Positions 45,651-55,298 are shown, counted from the stretch's first letter. The stretch: 64,000 bases of DNA from Asticcacaulis endophyticus (GCF_014652575.1 NZ_BMZB01000001.1:558001-622000), one strand, 5' to 3'. Numbers and translations are program-made. The notes: a model not told the origin generated them from the sequence alone.

Positions 45651-46205
45651 ATGAAGCGTTTTTTAGCCTTAGGTGTTTTCGCCCTTACGCTCGGTGCCTG
45701 CTCTGACGCCCAAAAGACCGACGGCAAAGTCTCCGAAGTCATCGGCGTATCCGTTTCCGAAGACAAGGGCGTCATTAAAGTCACCTCAACGGTAGACAAA
45801 AATGGGTCTAAGATTGAGGCTGAGTTTGTCCTGACGAATTACGGCATGCGCACCCCGCTGGGCCAAAACCCCAATACCGGCGCCTATGTCACGATTGAGA
45901 ATACCGGCAAAACCGACGAGCGATTAGTCTCGGCATCCTGCGCTTGCGCGGCGCGTACCGAATTGCACACCATGTCGATGGCTGACGGCCAGATGTCGAT
46001 GTCTGCCGTCCCGGAAGGCTTTGAAATCAAGGCTGGCGAAAAACTGGTGCTTGCCCCCGGCGGCAATCACATCATGCTATTCGATCTGAGCACTCGTCCT
46101 GCCGATGGGGCCACTCAGAAAGTCACCCTCGTGTTTGAAAAAGCCGGCGAGATCACCATCGATATGCCAGTATCCATGACACCTGCCGCACCCGCCGCAC
46201 ACTAG
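45651..46205 (+). CDS. PCu(A)C-type periplasmic copper chaperone, lipoprotein
   Basis: The 184-aa protein begins with a lipoprotein signal (LTLGAC, cysteine at about residue 15). Its main domain shows the PCu(A)C metal-site pattern: ARTELHTMSMADGQMSMSAV followed by GGNHIMLFDL, with the His and Met residues that bind Cu(I). Such proteins hand copper to the CuA site of cytochrome oxidase. The start is the ATG with a TTGGGA upstream; the open frame extends into trpS but without support. It is longer than most family members because of an extra segment after the signal peptide. Confidence 0.86.
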   Translation: MKRFLALGVFALTLGACSDAQKTDGKVSEVIGVSVSEDKGVIKVTSTVDKNGSKIEAEFVLTNYGMRTPLGQNPNTGAYVTIENTGKTDERLVSASCACAARTELHTMSMADGQMSMSAVPEGFEIKAGEKLVLAPGGNHIMLFDLSTRPADGATQKVTLVFEKAGEITIDMPVSMTPAAPAAH

Positions 46206-46238
46206 ATCATTATGATTTCTGATAGAAACATAATGATC
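46205..46238 (+). terminator. AT-rich hairpin at the copper-chaperone stop codon
   Basis: GATCATTATG pairs with CATAATGATC and, inside, TTTCT with AGAAA, with one bulged A and a 3-nt loop. A T-rich stretch follows (GATTTTGTTTT). Probably a terminator, though the low GC content is unusual. Confidence 0.6.
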
Positions 46239-46252
46239 CAGATTTTGTTTTA

Positions 46253-46309
46253 AGTCCCTCGCCGGGCGGTGGCTCCGCCACCTTGGCCGCCGCCGCAATG
46301 GCGGCTTGA
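46253..46309 (+). repeat. Family B repeat, copy 1 (57 nt)
   Basis: This stretch is the inverted counterpart of 48581-48637 with only 2 differences in 57 positions by hand comparison. It begins AGTCCCTCGCCGGGCGG and ends AATGGCGGCTTGA, and holds two internal GC-rich palindromes. It lies between the copper-chaperone gene and the first hydrolase. Confidence 0.8.
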
Positions 46310-46341
46310 GCGGAATGATGCCACCAGAAATCATTCCGCTC
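46308..46341 (-). terminator. Hairpin at the stop codon of the first hydrolase
   Basis: GAGCGGAATGAT pairs with ATCATTCCGCTC around a 10-nt loop; the stem reaches the first base of the stop codon at 46341. There is no strong T-run, so it may act as an mRNA 3' stabiliser as much as a terminator. Confidence 0.6.
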
Positions 46342-47078
46342 TAAATCCCTTTCAGGAAATCCACAAAGGCGGCGATGGTGTCTTTGGTAGCCTGCCGGTG
46401 ATGACGCATCGGCTGGTTCGGTGGCCAGTCGATGGCAAAGCCCGGTTCGTCATAGGCATGGGTGGCGTCGAAATTTCTGATCTCCAGCGGCAAACCCTGC
46501 GCTTTCAGGTCAGCAAACACCGAATGTGTAAAATCTCTGGCCGTAATGTGATCCTGACCTGAGACGATCAGCATCGTCTTCGGCCACCAACGCCAGCCGT
46601 GCTTAGGCGTGCGTGATTTTGGCCCAATGTAGGGATAAACCAGAAACAGCCCCGTAACCCCATGCAGCAGATCAGACGTTTCCGGCTCCAAGGTCATCAG
46701 ATCCATGATCGTCCAACTCCCGTGGCTCCAGCCGGCCAGTACGATCCGGTTCGGATCAACATCGGCGCGTTGTTTCACCCCCCACAGGGCGGCCCGCACA
46801 TCGACGGTACGCTCATGGCCATGGAATAAGATCAGTGTACTGATGAATATAAATGAGAACCAGCGCTTCCAGCCACGGTGACCGTAAGAATCGACAACAA
46901 ACGCCCGCCACCCGGCCGTGGCGGCCGCCTTAGCATAGTCATGCAGGTGCGACCTTATCCCGCCGGAGCCATGAAACAACAGTACCGCCGGACGCGCAGC
47001 CTCATCATCCGGCCCATAGACCGTTATATGCGGCATCAGTTTTTGCCAATGCCCGCCGATGTCGAATCTTTGCGTCAC
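46341..47078 (-). CDS. Alpha/beta hydrolase, dienelactone hydrolase-like (paralog 1)
   Basis: The 245-aa protein has VLLFHGSGGIRSHLHDYAKAAATAGWRAFVVDSYG and the nucleophile elbow LAGWSHGSWTIMDL, then DATHAYDEPGFA with the likely catalytic histidine and VSGQDHITA with the acid. It overlaps the upstream paralog by 4 nt. No substrate can be assigned; dienelactone hydrolase relatives act on lactones or esters. Confidence 0.82.
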   Translation of the reverse strand: MTQRFDIGGHWQKLMPHITVYGPDDEAARPAVLLFHGSGGIRSHLHDYAKAAATAGWRAFVVDSYGHRGWKRWFSFIFISTLILFHGHERTVDVRAALWGVKQRADVDPNRIVLAGWSHGSWTIMDLMTLEPETSDLLHGVTGLFLVYPYIGPKSRTPKHGWRWWPKTMLIVSGQDHITARDFTHSVFADLKAQGLPLEIRNFDATHAYDEPGFAIDWPPNQPMRHHRQATKDTIAAFVDFLKGI

Positions 47079-47842
47079 ACCTCAACGTCCGTCAATTCAA
47101 ACACCCGGTCAATAAATGCCATCATCGCCTGCAAAGACGCTTCGGTTGCCGCCTGATCATATTTCATGATCGCATTGCCAAAGCTTTCTTCCTCAAAGGC
47201 ATGGGTGGCCTTGAGTGTCAGGGTCTCAATCGGCACCCCATCGTCTTTCAGGCGCTGGTAGACCTTCTGCGCACCCTTCACCGCCGACAGGTGATCCTTA
47301 TCGGCCATGACCGCAAAGGTTTCAGGCTTATAGTGCCAGTTACGGCTGATGCTGCGCGCGGGAAAATTGAGATAGCTATAGACCAGAAACAGTCCCGCCA
47401 CGGATTTCAAAATCTCAGGATCGGGATCAGCTAGCCCGGCCTCGCCCTTACGCGTCAGTTTGTGGGTCATCAGGTCCATGATCGACCAGCCGCCGTGGCT
47501 CCACCCGGCCAGCATAACCTTATCGGTTATCACGTCCGCCCGACTCGCGACACCCCACAGGGCCGCCAGCACATCCCCCGCCCGCTCATCGCCCTGAAAC
47601 ACCGCCCCCGAACACACCATACTGGTCGCAAATAACCGGCCCCAGCCCCTGGGCGCAAAGGAGTCGACCACAAACGCTCGCACCCCCGCCAGCACCGCCG
47701 TTTCCGCATAGAGATGGATATGGGGCCGCATGCCGCCGCAGCCATGAAACAGGAGGATCGCCGGACGCGGCAGATCATCCTTCGGGCCAAAAACCTCTAT
47801 ATAGGGTTCCAGCTTATGATAACGTGCGCTAACCGTATCCAA
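47075..47842 (-). CDS. Alpha/beta hydrolase, dienelactone hydrolase-like (paralog 2)
   Basis: This 255-aa protein parallels its downstream neighbour along its whole length: ILLFHGCGGMRPHIHLYAET, FVVDSFAPRGW, nucleophile elbow LAGWSHGGWSIMDLMT, and KATHAFEEESFG with the likely catalytic histidine. The shared blocks and the ATGA overlap indicate a tandem duplication followed by divergence. It is divergent from the nitroreductase across a 108-nt gap. Confidence 0.82.
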   Translation of the reverse strand: MDTVSARYHKLEPYIEVFGPKDDLPRPAILLFHGCGGMRPHIHLYAETAVLAGVRAFVVDSFAPRGWGRLFATSMVCSGAVFQGDERAGDVLAALWGVASRADVITDKVMLAGWSHGGWSIMDLMTHKLTRKGEAGLADPDPEILKSVAGLFLVYSYLNFPARSISRNWHYKPETFAVMADKDHLSAVKGAQKVYQRLKDDGVPIETLTLKATHAFEEESFGNAIMKYDQAATEASLQAMMAFIDRVFELTDVEV

Positions 47843-47950
47843 AACACCCCCATAAACTCAGCACAAACCGCCACATTCACGGTTGCAATTCAATCTATGT
47901 TGCCATCATAGTGCCTGCCTACCCATATCTGTCAATCGGACGCGCCCAAA

Positions 47951-48541
47951 ATGACCACACCCAGAACCGCCCAACACCCGATCCTGCCTATGTTCACCGA
48001 GCGTTGGTCGCCCCGTGCGTTTTCGGACAAGACGGTAACCGAAGCCGAAATCCTGACCCTGCTGGAAGCCGCGCGCTGGGCACCGTCGGCGTCAAACCTG
48101 CAACCGTGGCGGTTTATTTACAGCCTCAAAGGCACGCCGGAATTTGATCAGATGGTTGAGCTTTTGGTGCCGTTCAATCAGGGCTGGGCCAAGGGCGCCG
48201 CCGCTTTGATTTTTACTGCCGCCGTGACCACCTTTGATGGTGAACGCCCAATCCCGACCCATGCCTTTGATGCCGGTGCGGCGTGGATGTCGCTGGCCCT
48301 GCAGGCCCATAGTATGGGGCTGATCACCCACGGCATGGGCGGTGTTGAGTTTGATAAGGCAACCACCGCGCTGAGCCTGCCCGATAATCTGAAACTGATC
48401 ATGGCCATTGCGGTCGGCTATCACGGCGATCCGGCCACCTTGCCCGAAGGCTTGCGGGCGCGAGAAGCGCCGTCCGATCGTCAGCCGCTGGAGGTCATGG
48501 CCTTCAAAGGCACGTTCTCTGGTGAGATCAAAGCCCCGTAA
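47951..48541 (+). CDS. Nitroreductase family protein
   Basis: The 196-aa protein fits small FMN-dependent nitroreductases: TERWSPRAFSDKTV near the N-terminus, EAARWAPSASNLQPWRFIY with the FMN-binding Ser/Asn residues, and LQAHSMGLITHGMGG, which contacts the cofactor. Substrate unknown; such enzymes reduce nitroaromatics or quinones with NAD(P)H. It is divergent from the hydrolase pair and followed by a strong terminator. Confidence 0.88.
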   Translation: MTTPRTAQHPILPMFTERWSPRAFSDKTVTEAEILTLLEAARWAPSASNLQPWRFIYSLKGTPEFDQMVELLVPFNQGWAKGAAALIFTAAVTTFDGERPIPTHAFDAGAAWMSLALQAHSMGLITHGMGGVEFDKATTALSLPDNLKLIMAIAVGYHGDPATLPEGLRAREAPSDRQPLEVMAFKGTFSGEIKAP

Positions 48542-48546
48542 AACGT

Positions 48547-48576
48547 AAAAGGGCGGGAATGATCCCGCCCTTTTTT
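48547..48576. terminator. Bidirectional terminator after the nitroreductase
   Basis: AAAAGGGCGGGA and TCCCGCCCTTTTTT form a 12-bp stem with a 4-nt loop and a T-run. It separates the nitroreductase (+) from purH (-), which converge. Confidence 0.92.
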
Positions 48577-48580
48577 CTAA

Positions 48581-48637
48581 TCAAGCCGCCATTGAGGCGG
48601 CGGCCAAGGTGGCGGAGCCGCCGCCCGGCGAGGGACT
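48581..48637 (-). repeat. Family B repeat, copy 2 (57 nt, inverted)
   Basis: On the minus strand this reads almost exactly like copy 1 at 46253-46309 (two mismatches at positions 18 and 43 of 57). It ends 3 nt before the purH stop codon. The pair brackets the hydrolase-nitroreductase segment. Confidence 0.8.
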
Positions 48638-48640
48638 AAT

Positions 48641-50254
48641 CTAGTGCCTGAATACGCGGATGCCGGTAAAGGCCATGGTCAGGCCCGCCTCATCCGCCGC
48701 CGCGATAACATCGGCATCCTTGATCGACCCACCCGGCTGAATAACGGCCGTGGCACCCGCCGCCGCCGCCTCAAGCAAACCGTCCGGGAACGGAAAGAAA
48801 GCTTCGGACGCACAGGCCGAACCCTTGGCCAGAGAGTCCGCCAATCCCAGCCCCTCGGCGGCTTCTTTGGCGCGCAAGCTGGCGATGCGGGTAGAATCGC
48901 GCCGGTTCATCTGACCGGCGCCAATCCCCGCCGTACGGCCATCCTTGGCAAAGACCACAGCGTTGGATTTGACGTGCTTGGCGACCGTGAAGGCAAACAG
49001 CATGTCCTGAATTTCAGTCGGCGTCGGCTGGCGCTTGGTGACGATCTTAAGATCAGCCGGGGTAATGCGGGCCGTGTCACGCGACTGAATCAGCAGGCCC
49101 CCGGCGACTGAGCGGAACACATTGCCACCGGCCAACGGATCAGGCAGCGAACCCGTCACCAGCAGGCGCAGATTCTTTTTGGCGGCGAACACCTCGATCA
49201 CATCGTCATCAACTTCGGGAGCGACAACGACTTCGGTAAAGACTTCAACGATCTTTTCGGCGGTCTTACGATCCAGACGACGGTTGAGGGCCACAATCCC
49301 GCCAAAGGCCGACACTGGATCGCACTCCAGCGCGCGTTGATAAGCGCTGATCAGATCCTCACCGACCGCCACACCGCACGGATTAGCGTGCTTGACGATG
49401 ACGCAGGCGGCCTGTGTCGCCGGATCAAACTCAGCCACCAGTTCAATGGCCGCATCGGTATCGGCGACATTGTTGTAGCTCAGTTCCTTGCCCTGAAGTT
49501 GACGGGCGGTGGCCACACCCGGACGGTTCTCACCGGTCTTGTAAAACGCTGCGGTCTGATGCGGATTTTCGCCGTAGCGCATGGTCTGAAGACGTGACGC
49601 GCCGATGGTGAGGCGCTCAGGGGCGGTGTCGTTCAGTTGGGCCGCAAACCATGTGGAAACCGCGCTGTCATAAGCTGCGGTACGCGCAAACGCCTTGGCC
49701 GCCAAGGATTTGCGCAGCGCCAAGGTCGTGCCGCCGGTCTCAGAAATGGCCGCCAGCACCTGATCGACGCCCGCCTTATCAACGCACACCGCTACATAGC
49801 CGTGATTCTTCGCCGAAGACCGGATCATCGCCGGACCGCCGATATCGATGTTTTCAATCGCCGCCTCGAATGCGCCTCCCGCCGCAATGGTCGCTTCAAA
49901 CGGATAGAGGTCGATCCAGACGATGTCGATCGGCGCGATATCATGATCGGTCAACGCCTTGGCATGTTCGGGTGCATCCCGGTAGGCCAGCAGACCGCCG
50001 TGCACTTTCGGATGCAGGGTCTTAACCCGGCCATCCATCATTTCCGGAAACTGCGTCAGATCGGCCACGTCCTTGACCGGCACACCCGCCGCCGAAATGG
50101 CCGCGCGCGTTCCGCCCGTAGAGATAATCTCAACCCCCGCCGTGTGCAGGGCCTTAGCTGCCTCAATCAATCCGGTCTTATCGGACAGTGAAATCAGGGC
50201 ACGGACGGGTTTTGAGAAATCAGGAGCGGGGGGAAAATCAGGTGCTGTGGGCAT
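48641..50254 (-). CDS. purH: Bifunctional AICAR formyltransferase / IMP cyclohydrolase
   Basis: PurH carries out the last two steps of purine synthesis. The 537-aa protein has the MGS-like cyclohydrolase domain ([49 protein letters not shown]) and the AICAR formyltransferase domain ([41 protein letters not shown]). Length is normal. It heads away from the heparinase-like gene with a 152-nt gap that contains two family A hairpins. Confidence 0.97.
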   Translation of the reverse strand: MPTAPDFPPAPDFSKPVRALISLSDKTGLIEAAKALHTAGVEIISTGGTRAAISAAGVPVKDVADLTQFPEMMDGRVKTLHPKVHGGLLAYRDAPEHAKALTDHDIAPIDIVWIDLYPFEATIAAGGAFEAAIENIDIGGPAMIRSSAKNHGYVAVCVDKAGVDQVLAAISETGGTTLALRKSLAAKAFARTAAYDSAVSTWFAAQLNDTAPERLTIGASRLQTMRYGENPHQTAAFYKTGENRPGVATARQLQGKELSYNNVADTDAAIELVAEFDPATQAACVIVKHANPCGVAVGEDLISAYQRALECDPVSAFGGIVALNRRLDRKTAEKIVEVFTEVVVAPEVDDDVIEVFAAKKNLRLLVTGSLPDPLAGGNVFRSVAGGLLIQSRDTARITPADLKIVTKRQPTPTEIQDMLFAFTVAKHVKSNAVVFAKDGRTAGIGAGQMNRRDSTRIASLRAKEAAEGLGLADSLAKGSACASEAFFPFPDGLLEAAAAGATAVIQPGGSIKDADVIAAADEAGLTMAFTGIRVFRH

Positions 50255-50316
50255 GGAGCATCCATATGTGGGGGAGGAATTGCGCGCGGTTTACAATACA
50301 AACACCCGGATGACAA

Positions 50317-50398
50317 CAAGGGCCACAGGCCCTTGACCCGTTAGTTGGCGCAAGGCGAGGGTTTCGATGACTATCGGGTGCAGGGCCTGCGGCCCTGC
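50317..50398. repeat. Family A inverted pair (BIME-like) between the heparinase-like gene and purH
   Basis: Left unit: CAAGGGCC-ACA-GGCCCTTG followed by ACCCG and TTAGTTGG (50317-50348). Right unit on the other strand: GCAGGGCC-GCA-GGCCCTGC followed by ACCCGATAG (50398-50372). The tails face each other across about 30 nt. The right unit lies 9 nt from the stop codon of the heparinase-like gene. Confidence 0.65.
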
Positions 50399-50406
50399 GA
50401 CTTATA

Positions 50407-52137
50407 CTAATCGGCGGGGGCTAGTTTCCAGCGGACTCTCGTCGGCCCATCCAGTCGGCACACGCCCCTTAATGCCACCGTCGAGGTTTTGCGTAACTGG
50501 CCTTTTTCAAACAAGTTGCCATGCTCTATGGTGACCTCTTTGGCGTCATGGCGCAGGGTCCAGCCTCGACCGCTTAAACCCCGCAATAAAACGCTTTTCC
50601 GGTCGCGCGACAGCGACACCTGCACATCCGGATGCAGCAAAAAGCGAATAGTGAACGGTGCGGCCATCGGCAGGTCAGGTTTGGCCTCGACCGGCACTAA
50701 ACGGTCTTCGCCGCGCAGTTCGTCCTTATGCGGATCAACAAACAGCCGCCGCTCATGTTTCAGGCCGTACTTAGGCCGCCAGCCTTCGTGCTCCATCTCA
50801 AGCAGGGCGCCGGACTCATCCGATTCCACCCGACGGCTGCGCACACGATACCGCAACCCCTCCAGCGTAAAGCCCAGAAGTTCAGCAAACTTCCCGCTGA
50901 CCGGATTGAGGATAGCACTTTCGCCGATAGTGACCGTATTGGCGGCACCCGCAACGCGAAATTCCTGACGCTCAGACTGCGGTGGTGACCAGCCTGGCCC
51001 GATAATCAGCTTATCAAAGCCGCCCGATACCTCAAACGTCAGCGGATGATCGCAAGCACCATACCCCAGCAGCCCCGATTTAGGCTCACCGGCATCGGCA
51101 AAGACCAGCAAGGATCGCCCATTCAGCCGGTGATAACGGCCATGCTCAAGGAATGTGGCGACCCGCGCCTGGGCATTGGGGCGGTTATCCTCATGCACCA
51201 GAGCCGGTGTCACCTGCTCTGCGGGTAAGGACTCTGAGCCCTGAAACGCACACAGCGATCCGTCAGGGTGGGTCAGCGTGCGCACGGCCCGCGTCAGTTT
51301 TTCGATATAGTCGGCAAGGTACTCCGGCAGCGGCAAGCCACGTTGCGACAGGGCATCCTCAAGCAGCAGCAAATCATAGAGCAGGTTTAAGCCCTGCTCC
51401 GGATTGCGTGAGGCATGGCAGCCATCCGGCAGGACGGTGCGCTTCAACGCCTTGGGTAGCAGCCGTAAGCCGGTCTTACGCAGGTTATCACCGGCCTTAC
51501 CGCCGAGTACACAGCCGACCAGCACCAGCGCCACCGCCTTTTGCGCAAACCATGACAGGTTACGCGGCAACCGCAGCAGATGACGCGCCTGCTGCACCAG
51601 CGACTGGGCCATAAGGCCAGCTTCTTCCTCACTGGCAAAGGACGCAATTTTACGGGCAAACACACTGACATTAATCAGGCGGCGGGCCAGAATTTCCTGA
51701 CCCCACACAAACGGCGTCCAGGTGCGAAAGGTCTTATGCCACAGCATATAGAGCCGAAGCCCTTCTCTCGCTCCGGCATCGCCCTGCGTCATCAGGTGCA
51801 TCAGCCATGAAAACCGGTGCAGCTCCAGCGCAAAACCGCGATTGGGGCTGGGCCGGTTCCACGGATCGCCGGACCCCTGAACGCTCATGCGCGCCCCGGC
51901 AAAAGCATACCGCCCGGACAGAATGGCTTTGCCCACTTGAGCCGAGGCCGGTCTCACCTCATGGGGCGCCGCCTGAAACCCGTCAACCGCGGCCCCGCCC
52001 AGCGTAAAGCGATAACCGGGCATACCGAACACTTCGGCGCCGATCTGCTTTAAGGCAAAGGCCTTGACCACGGCCAGCCACGGCACGCGGGCACCGGATT
52101 GCTGGCTTACAGGGCTGGACGACTCGTAATTCAGCAT
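50407..52137 (-). CDS. Heparinase II/III family protein
   Basis: The 576-aa protein has an N-terminal alpha-helical toroid region (residues 1-320, with WNRPSPNRGFALELHRFSWL) and a beta-rich C-terminal domain containing DGSLCAFQGSE and the FEVSGGFDKLIIGPGW strand typical of the heparinase II/III C-terminal sandwich. Such proteins are polysaccharide lyases; in Caulobacterales this gene sits beside rpe and purH, and its substrate is not known to me. It has no clear signal peptide. It starts 7 nt after the rpe stop codon. Confidence 0.88.
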   Translation of the reverse strand: MLNYESSSPVSQQSGARVPWLAVVKAFALKQIGAEVFGMPGYRFTLGGAAVDGFQAAPHEVRPASAQVGKAILSGRYAFAGARMSVQGSGDPWNRPSPNRGFALELHRFSWLMHLMTQGDAGAREGLRLYMLWHKTFRTWTPFVWGQEILARRLINVSVFARKIASFASEEEAGLMAQSLVQQARHLLRLPRNLSWFAQKAVALVLVGCVLGGKAGDNLRKTGLRLLPKALKRTVLPDGCHASRNPEQGLNLLYDLLLLEDALSQRGLPLPEYLADYIEKLTRAVRTLTHPDGSLCAFQGSESLPAEQVTPALVHEDNRPNAQARVATFLEHGRYHRLNGRSLLVFADAGEPKSGLLGYGACDHPLTFEVSGGFDKLIIGPGWSPPQSERQEFRVAGAANTVTIGESAILNPVSGKFAELLGFTLEGLRYRVRSRRVESDESGALLEMEHEGWRPKYGLKHERRLFVDPHKDELRGEDRLVPVEAKPDLPMAAPFTIRFLLHPDVQVSLSRDRKSVLLRGLSGRGWTLRHDAKEVTIEHGNLFEKGQLRKTSTVALRGVCRLDGPTRVRWKLAPAD

Positions 52138-52144
52138 AGGCGGC

Positions 52145-52804
52145 TTAAAGGCCTTTCAGGGTCTTGATGTTCGAGGCATACATCGACGGGCCGCCCTTAA
52201 ACACAGCCGTACCGGCGACCATAGCCGTAGCACCGGCGGCAATGCATTTGTGGTAATTCTTATCGTTGACGCCGCCATCGACCTGCAGGATCGCCGGGTG
52301 GCCGACGCGGTCAAGTTTGACACGGATGGTCTCGATTTTACGCAATTGATCGTCGATAAAGCTCTGGCCGCCAAAGCCCGGATTGACGCTCATGACCAGA
52401 ATAAGATCGAGGTCATCCATGATCCATTCCAGCCCCTCAATCGGCGTGGCCGGATTAAGCACGACACCGGCCTTGGCACCTAGGGTACGGATCTGGCGCA
52501 GAGTACGGTGCAGGTGCGCGCCCGATTCAGGATGCACGCTCATGATATCAGCCCCGGCGGCGCGAAACGCCTCAAGATAGGGATCGACGGGCGCAATCAT
52601 CAGATGCACATCGAATGGCAGGTGTGAGTGCGGGCGCAGCGCCTTCACCACATCCGGCCCGATGGTGATATTGGGCACGAAATGGCCGTCCATGACATCG
52701 ATATGCACCCAGTCCGCGCCCGCTTCGGTAATGGCGCGCACTTCTTCGCCGAGCTTGGCAAAATCAGACGCAAGGATCGATGGGCAAATGAGAGGTGTGG
52801 TCAT
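52145..52804 (-). CDS. rpe: Ribulose-phosphate 3-epimerase
   Basis: Rpe interconverts ribulose-5-phosphate and xylulose-5-phosphate in the pentose phosphate pathway. The 219-aa TIM barrel has ICPSILASDFAKLGEEV, DWVHIDVMDGHFVPNITIGP, VMSVNPGFGGQSFI and LQVDGGVNDKN, with the metal-binding His and Asp residues present. It lies in a minus-strand run downstream of rsmB. Confidence 0.97.
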   Translation of the reverse strand: MTTPLICPSILASDFAKLGEEVRAITEAGADWVHIDVMDGHFVPNITIGPDVVKALRPHSHLPFDVHLMIAPVDPYLEAFRAAGADIMSVHPESGAHLHRTLRQIRTLGAKAGVVLNPATPIEGLEWIMDDLDLILVMSVNPGFGGQSFIDDQLRKIETIRVKLDRVGHPAILQVDGGVNDKNYHKCIAAGATAMVAGTAVFKGGPSMYASNIKTLKGL

Positions 52805-52883
52805 GACAGGCTCAAGTGGTATCAGGTTAAAGACAGTGGGCGGCAGATGGTAAATGAATGGCTAACAAGCGGGCATGATATCA

Positions 52884-54245
52884 TCACAGCCGCTTTAAAT
52901 GCGCGACAAAGAATCCGTCCTGCCCACCTTTGCGATGGTGGGGCAAAAGCCGCAACCAGCCTTCAGCCGTCACATCGCGGGCATCTAAGCCCAATTGGTC
53001 CTGAGCAAAAGCGGTATCAACGGCGGCGGTAGTAAAGTCTTTGTTACGACGCAGGAAGGCCAAAACTTGCGTCTCGCCCTCTTCGCGCTCCAGTGAGCAG
53101 GTCGCATAGACCAGACTGCCACCCGGTTTGACGCGCGTGGCCACCGCATCCAGCATCCGGTGCTGAACATCGGCCAGCTTTGACACTTCTGACGGCTTGG
53201 CTGCCCATAGCACGTCCGGCTGACGGCGGAACGTGCCGGTGGCCGAACAGGGCGCGTCCAGCAGCACCACGTCGAATTGCCGGTCATCGTCAAAGCTTTC
53301 CGCATCGACGCAGTGGGTTTCAGCGCTGAATTTCAGGCGGGTCAGGTTTTCCTCAACGCGCTTCAGGCGGTTTTTGGAGCGATCCAGCGCCACAACCTGC
53401 GCCCCCTTGGCCAGCAGTTGCAAGGTCTTGCCGCCCGGTGCCGCGCAAATGTCGATGGCGGTTTTGCCGGTCAGATCACCCAGAAGTGCGACCGGAATGG
53501 CGGCGGCGGCATCCTGCACCCACCACACACCGTCGTCATAACCTGACCAGGTGCGCACATCGCCGCGCAGGTTAGAGCGCAGGGTCAGCCCGCCGATGGC
53601 TTCGCCCTCCAGCGCCTCGGTGTGGGCCTTAAGCGCATCCATATCGCGGAAGGTCAGGTCAGTCGCCGGTTCCTCGGTCAGGGCCATAGCAATGCCGCCA
53701 GCCGACTCTTCGCCGTAAGTCGCCTTCCAGCGCTGCCACAGCCAGTCGGGCACCAGCCGCTGCGGATTGACATCTTTAAGGCCGCCCTCACGGATCAGGC
53801 CGCGCAGGATAGCGTTGATCAGGCCCTTAAACGGGCGGGTATTGTTATTGCGCTCGGCCAGCTTGACGGTCGTTGAAACGGCGGCGAAATCCGGCACCTG
53901 CATGAAGAAAATCTGCGCCATACCGATCCGCAGCAAAGCCTTGGGGGCATCTGGCGGCATTTTCTGGGTCTTCTTGGCGATGATAAAATCAAGCTGACCC
54001 AACCGGCGCAGCACCAGCAAGGCCAAGGCACGGGCAAAGGCGCGCTCGGATTCACTCAAAGCCATAAATTCTGCCGACGATCCGGCCTCATCAAACCCGT
54101 TACGCTTGGTCTGCGCGGCGGCGATCAGGTCAAGGGCGGCAATCCGCGCCCGCAAACCGATATCGTTATCCAGCGTTTCAGCGTCATCCAGAATACGGGG
54201 ATTAGGTTTGCCACCCGATTTCGGGGCAGAACGCGGTTTTGACAT
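52884..54245 (-). CDS. rsmB: RsmB/NOP-family rRNA cytosine-C5 methyltransferase
   Basis: The 453-aa protein joins a NusB-like N-terminal domain (ARALALLVLRRLGQLDFIIAKK, PDFAAVSTTVKLAERNNNTRPFKGLINAILRG) to a Rossmann methyltransferase: AdoMet loop DICAAPGGKTLQL, catalytic cysteine pair in DAPCSATGTFRRQPDVLW and YATCSLEREEGE. This is the RsmB layout, which methylates C967 of 16S rRNA. A basic extension precedes the NusB-like part. It follows htpX on the minus strand beyond a terminator. Confidence 0.92.
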   Translation of the reverse strand: MSKPRSAPKSGGKPNPRILDDAETLDNDIGLRARIAALDLIAAAQTKRNGFDEAGSSAEFMALSESERAFARALALLVLRRLGQLDFIIAKKTQKMPPDAPKALLRIGMAQIFFMQVPDFAAVSTTVKLAERNNNTRPFKGLINAILRGLIREGGLKDVNPQRLVPDWLWQRWKATYGEESAGGIAMALTEEPATDLTFRDMDALKAHTEALEGEAIGGLTLRSNLRGDVRTWSGYDDGVWWVQDAAAAIPVALLGDLTGKTAIDICAAPGGKTLQLLAKGAQVVALDRSKNRLKRVEENLTRLKFSAETHCVDAESFDDDRQFDVVLLDAPCSATGTFRRQPDVLWAAKPSEVSKLADVQHRMLDAVATRVKPGGSLVYATCSLEREEGETQVLAFLRRNKDFTTAAVDTAFAQDQLGLDARDVTAEGWLRLLPHHRKGGQDGFFVAHLKRL

Positions 54246-54265
54246 GTAAGATCCTAAGAATAATA

Positions 54266-54294
54266 AAGCCGTCCTTTACAGGAAAGGACGGCTT
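54266..54294 (-). terminator. Terminator after htpX
   Basis: AAGCCGTCCTTT and AAAGGACGGCTT form a 12-bp perfect stem with a 5-nt loop; on the minus strand TTTATTATT follows. It lies between htpX and rsmB, so rsmB probably has its own promoter or relies on read-through. Confidence 0.88.
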
Positions 54295-54316
54295 GACTTC
54301 AACCTTGCAAAAACAA

Positions 54317-55216
54317 TTAAACGGTAGGCACGCTGGTATAGGCCTGTGACTTACGGCTGGCGCCCATGCGACCGGCCAGTTCAAACAATGCCTTGACCCG
54401 GTTATCGGTATTGGGGTGGGTCGAAAACAGGTTGTCCATACGCTGCCCCGACAGCGGATTGATAATGAACATGTGCGCCGACGCCGGATTGTGCTCGGCC
54501 TGATGATTGACGATGCCACGCGCATAGGCCTCAATCTTCTTCAGGGCGCGGGCAAGGCTTTCCGGGTCGCCGCAGATTTCAGCTCCCATTCGGTCGGCGT
54601 CATATTCACGAGCCCGCGAAATGGCCATCTGCACGATCATGGCCGCAATCGGCGCCAGAACCGCCATCAGCAGCACGACCACAATATTGGGCCGGTCTTC
54701 GTCATTACCACCGCCAAAGAACATGGCAAAATTGGCGATGGATGAGATAGCCCCGGCCAGAGTCGCCGTGACCGTCATGATCAGGGTATCGCGGTTTTTA
54801 ACGTGGGCCAGTTCGTGGGCCATAACCCCGCGGATTTCATCGCGATCCAGAATTTGCAACAATCCGGTCGTGGCCGCTACCGCCGCATTTTCAGGATTAC
54901 GGCCCGTCGCAAAGGCATTGGGCTGATCGTTCTGGATGATATAAACCTTGGGCATCGGCAAATTGGCCCGGTGCGCCAATTCAACAATATCGTCGTAATA
55001 GTTGCGCACCAGCGATGATGGTGCATTCGGCCCGACCTCTTCGGCGCGGTAGGCCTTAAGCACCATCTTATCCGAATTCCAGTAGGCGAAAATGTTGAGC
55101 GCCAGCGCTAAGCCCAAAGCGATCAACATCCCCGTAGGCCCCGCCAAGGTCAGGCCGATGACGCCGAACACGGCGGTCATCCCTGCCAGAAGCATAAAGG
55201 TCTTTAACGGGTTCAT
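54317..55216 (-). CDS. htpX: HtpX-type membrane zinc metalloprotease
   Basis: HtpX is an inner-membrane protease that degrades damaged membrane proteins and is often heat- or envelope-stress induced. The 299-aa protein has two N-terminal hydrophobic segments, the zinc motif [16 protein letters not shown], two further helices (residues about 145-195), and [19 protein letters not shown] with the third zinc ligand. The ATG has AAGGAGA upstream. It is divergent from the SDHAF4-like gene across 82 nt. Confidence 0.95.
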   Translation of the reverse strand: MNPLKTFMLLAGMTAVFGVIGLTLAGPTGMLIALGLALALNIFAYWNSDKMVLKAYRAEEVGPNAPSSLVRNYYDDIVELAHRANLPMPKVYIIQNDQPNAFATGRNPENAAVAATTGLLQILDRDEIRGVMAHELAHVKNRDTLIMTVTATLAGAISSIANFAMFFGGGNDEDRPNIVVVLLMAVLAPIAAMIVQMAISRAREYDADRMGAEICGDPESLARALKKIEAYARGIVNHQAEHNPASAHMFIINPLSGQRMDNLFSTHPNTDNRVKALFELAGRMGASRKSQAYTSVPTV

Positions 55217-55298
55217 CGGGTGGTATCTCCTTGTGAGAATGGGGGTTCAGGTTTAGATATTGCGATGAACCCCGGCGATTTCAAGAGGATCACACCAC

